NCBI GenBank assembly: GCA_002389265.1
Contig: DGOD01000306.1
Coordinates: 1 to 6,720, forward strand
Origin: Gammaproteobacteria bacterium UBA4475
GTDB taxonomy: Bacteria; Pseudomonadota; Gammaproteobacteria; Pseudomonadales; Azotimanducaceae
Direction of reading: 5' to 3'
DNA: 6,720 nucleotides
The notes under the pieces were generated by a model. It saw only the letters and a program-made list of their open reading frames with translations, was not told where the DNA came from and did not search any database. The translations under genes were made by a program, and so were the position numbers. This document shows, in pieces, positions 6,066 to 6,720 of the stretch; position 1 is the first letter of the stretch; each line of letters begins with the position of its first letter.

Positions 6066-6288
6066 ATCTGAAATCAAAGCTGGTATCCTGCAAGCCTTTG
6101 ATCAGGTCGGCGGCGTCGATTATCTCGTTGAAATTGCAAGGCGTGACCCACCGACGTTTTGCCGATTGCTTTCCGCAATTATTCCAGCGGAGATAAAAGC
6201 ATCGGTCACGGCCACACATAAACTGGACTTAGGCCAAGCCATGCTCGATGCGAACCAGCGGGTTGCAGCGATTGAGCATAAAGAATGA
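6049..6288 (+). CDS. Small prophage-type protein, 79 residues, function unknown
   Basis: The ATG is preceded by AGGAG (6037-6041) at 7 nt, a strong ribosome site. The N-terminal part is helical and contains AFDQVGGVDYLVEIARRDPPTFCRLLSAIIP (about 16-46), a pattern (GGVDYLVEIA..DP.TFC.LL) I associate with small proteins near the terminase genes of alphaproteobacterial prophages. That is recognition by eye, not a search. A terminase small subunit or DNA-binding accessory role is possible but unproven. The C-terminus (47-79) is polar and probably flexible. Its TGA overlaps the next ATG as ATGA, so the two genes are likely translated together and act in the same process. No membrane segment or signal peptide is seen. 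Confidence 0.87.
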   Translation: MTNRIKSEIKAGILQAFDQVGGVDYLVEIARRDPPTFCRLLSAIIPAEIKASVTATHKLDLGQAMLDANQRVAAIEHKE

Positions 6289-6668
6289 AAATAGACCTCC
6301 ATCCAGTGCGCAACAATCCGGACTTACCTGAGTTCTTCAAACAGCATCTAATGAACCGTATTAGTGATCACGGTGGCCATTACGGCATCGCCTGGAAGCT
6401 GATCAAGCGTTACCGCGAAGGCCGTTACTGTTTAGCTCAGAGGTCCGATGGGCGGCTTTGCCTTAATAGTGCAAAGGTCCCCGGTGACGGTCCTCGTGGG
6501 AGATGTGGTTGGCACGGTGGTACTGGGAACAGTGGGCCGAAGACTATAGAGGGAAAGAAGCGGATAGGTGATGCTCAGCGGTTGCGGTGGGTTAGGTATA
6601 GAGCAACTAAGGGGATGAAATATAAAGATCAAAACCTTGTCGAATGGCGGCAATCTTCTGCTGCATAA
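6285..6668 (+). CDS. HGGxSTG-type putative zinc-binding prophage protein
   Basis: This 127-residue protein has the hallmark of the HGGxSTG family: a C-X9-C-X14-C-X2-H set (C49, C59, C74, H77) followed by HGGTGNSGPKTIEGKKRI (77-94) and AQRLRWVRYRA (97-107). The family motif is normally HGGxSTGPKT; here one extra residue and the order GNSG replace xSTG. The cysteines and histidine suggest a small zinc site and the basic C-terminal half suggests nucleic-acid binding, but the family has no established function that I know of. It is common in prophages and islands of Pseudomonadota. The ATG overlaps the upstream stop (ATGA); no strong ribosome site of its own is seen, so coupling is likely. The frame ends cleanly at TAA 6666-6668. 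Confidence 0.93.
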   Translation: MKIDLHPVRNNPDLPEFFKQHLMNRISDHGGHYGIAWKLIKRYREGRYCLAQRSDGRLCLNSAKVPGDGPRGRCGWHGGTGNSGPKTIEGKKRIGDAQRLRWVRYRATKGMKYKDQNLVEWRQSSAA

Positions 6669-6693
6669 ACCGCACCATCTGATCATCAAACTG

Positions 6694-6713
6694 AGACGAG
6701 TTCTCATTCGTCT
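6694..6713. repeat. Short inverted repeat near the right edge
   Basis: AGACGA (6694-6699) and TCGTCT (6708-6713) form a perfect 6-bp inverted repeat around an 8-nt spacer, 25 bp after the last gene. No T-tract follows within the window (only GACTGCA to the edge), so a terminator is not supported. It may be an operator or part of a gene that continues beyond the edge. Confidence 0.25.
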
Positions 6714-6720
6714 GACTGCA

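Larger units (their letters stand above)
1..6720. mobile_element. Partial P4-like integrative element (satellite or prophage-type island)
   Basis: The order P4-family integrase, AlpA-like regulator, primase/helicase, origin-like DNA, serine recombinase and small prophage-type proteins is what is known from P4-like satellites and related genomic islands. All confident genes are on the plus strand, and two ATGA overlaps (1486-1489 and 6285-6288) show compact packing. No capsid, tail, portal or large terminase gene is visible, so satellite versus complete prophage cannot be decided. I see no tRNA end or direct repeat that would mark attL or attR. The true left boundary probably lies within or before positions 1-256, and the element continues past the right edge. 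Confidence 0.72.

Noticed and set aside
6607..6720. Open minus-strand frame entering from the right edge, 37 codons to TAG at 6607-6609
   Set aside because: A frame this short stays open by chance quite often, it would overlap the end of the HGGxSTG-type gene by 62 bp, and its peptide is not recognised. Sequence beyond the edge would settle it.

Overview
The window looks like the left end of a P4-like integrative element (phage satellite or prophage-type genomic island) in a Gram-negative bacterium, most likely one of the Pseudomonadota. The evidence is the gene set: a P4-family tyrosine integrase, an AlpA-type small regulator, a fused primase/helicase of the P4 alpha kind, a small serine recombinase, and two small proteins of prophage type. 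The sequence does not settle the host genus or class. All confident genes are on the plus strand, and neither attachment site nor any tRNA gene is visible.

Layout: 1-256 is AT-rich non-coding DNA with a good sigma70-type promoter (155-182) and 11-bp-spaced GCTGCC repeats in front of the integrase gene. The integrase (257-1489) shares an ATGA stop/start overlap with an unrecognised 185-residue gene (1486-2043). After a 118-bp gap comes an AlpA-like HTH gene (2162-2368), then an 81-bp spacer able to fold into two mutually exclusive GC-rich hairpins, then the primase/helicase (2450-4792; the in-frame ATG at 2381 is probably not the start).

The 563 bp at 4793-5355 hold no convincing gene. Their left half has the look of a replication origin: two oppositely oriented GGGG-type arrays around an AT-rich core, repeated TATATAGA motifs and nested palindromes. 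The right half is the control region of the serine recombinase: a 32-bp imperfect palindrome covering the -35 region, a perfect TATAAT, and a hairpin at the predicted 5' end of the mRNA.

The right part holds the serine recombinase (5356-5967), a possible 32-codon overlapping ORF, a 79-residue protein (6049-6288) and an HGGxSTG-type zinc-binding-like protein (6285-6668), the last two joined by another ATGA overlap. Inferred division of work: the integrase with the AlpA-like factor handles insertion and excision, the primase/helicase replicates the excised element from the adjacent origin-like region, the serine recombinase resolves multimers or inverts DNA, and the last two genes may begin a phage packaging or morphogenesis block that continues beyond the window. 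No CRISPR array, insertion sequence, tRNA or rRNA is seen. The least understood parts are the 185-residue gene and the structured leaders and origin-like DNA.
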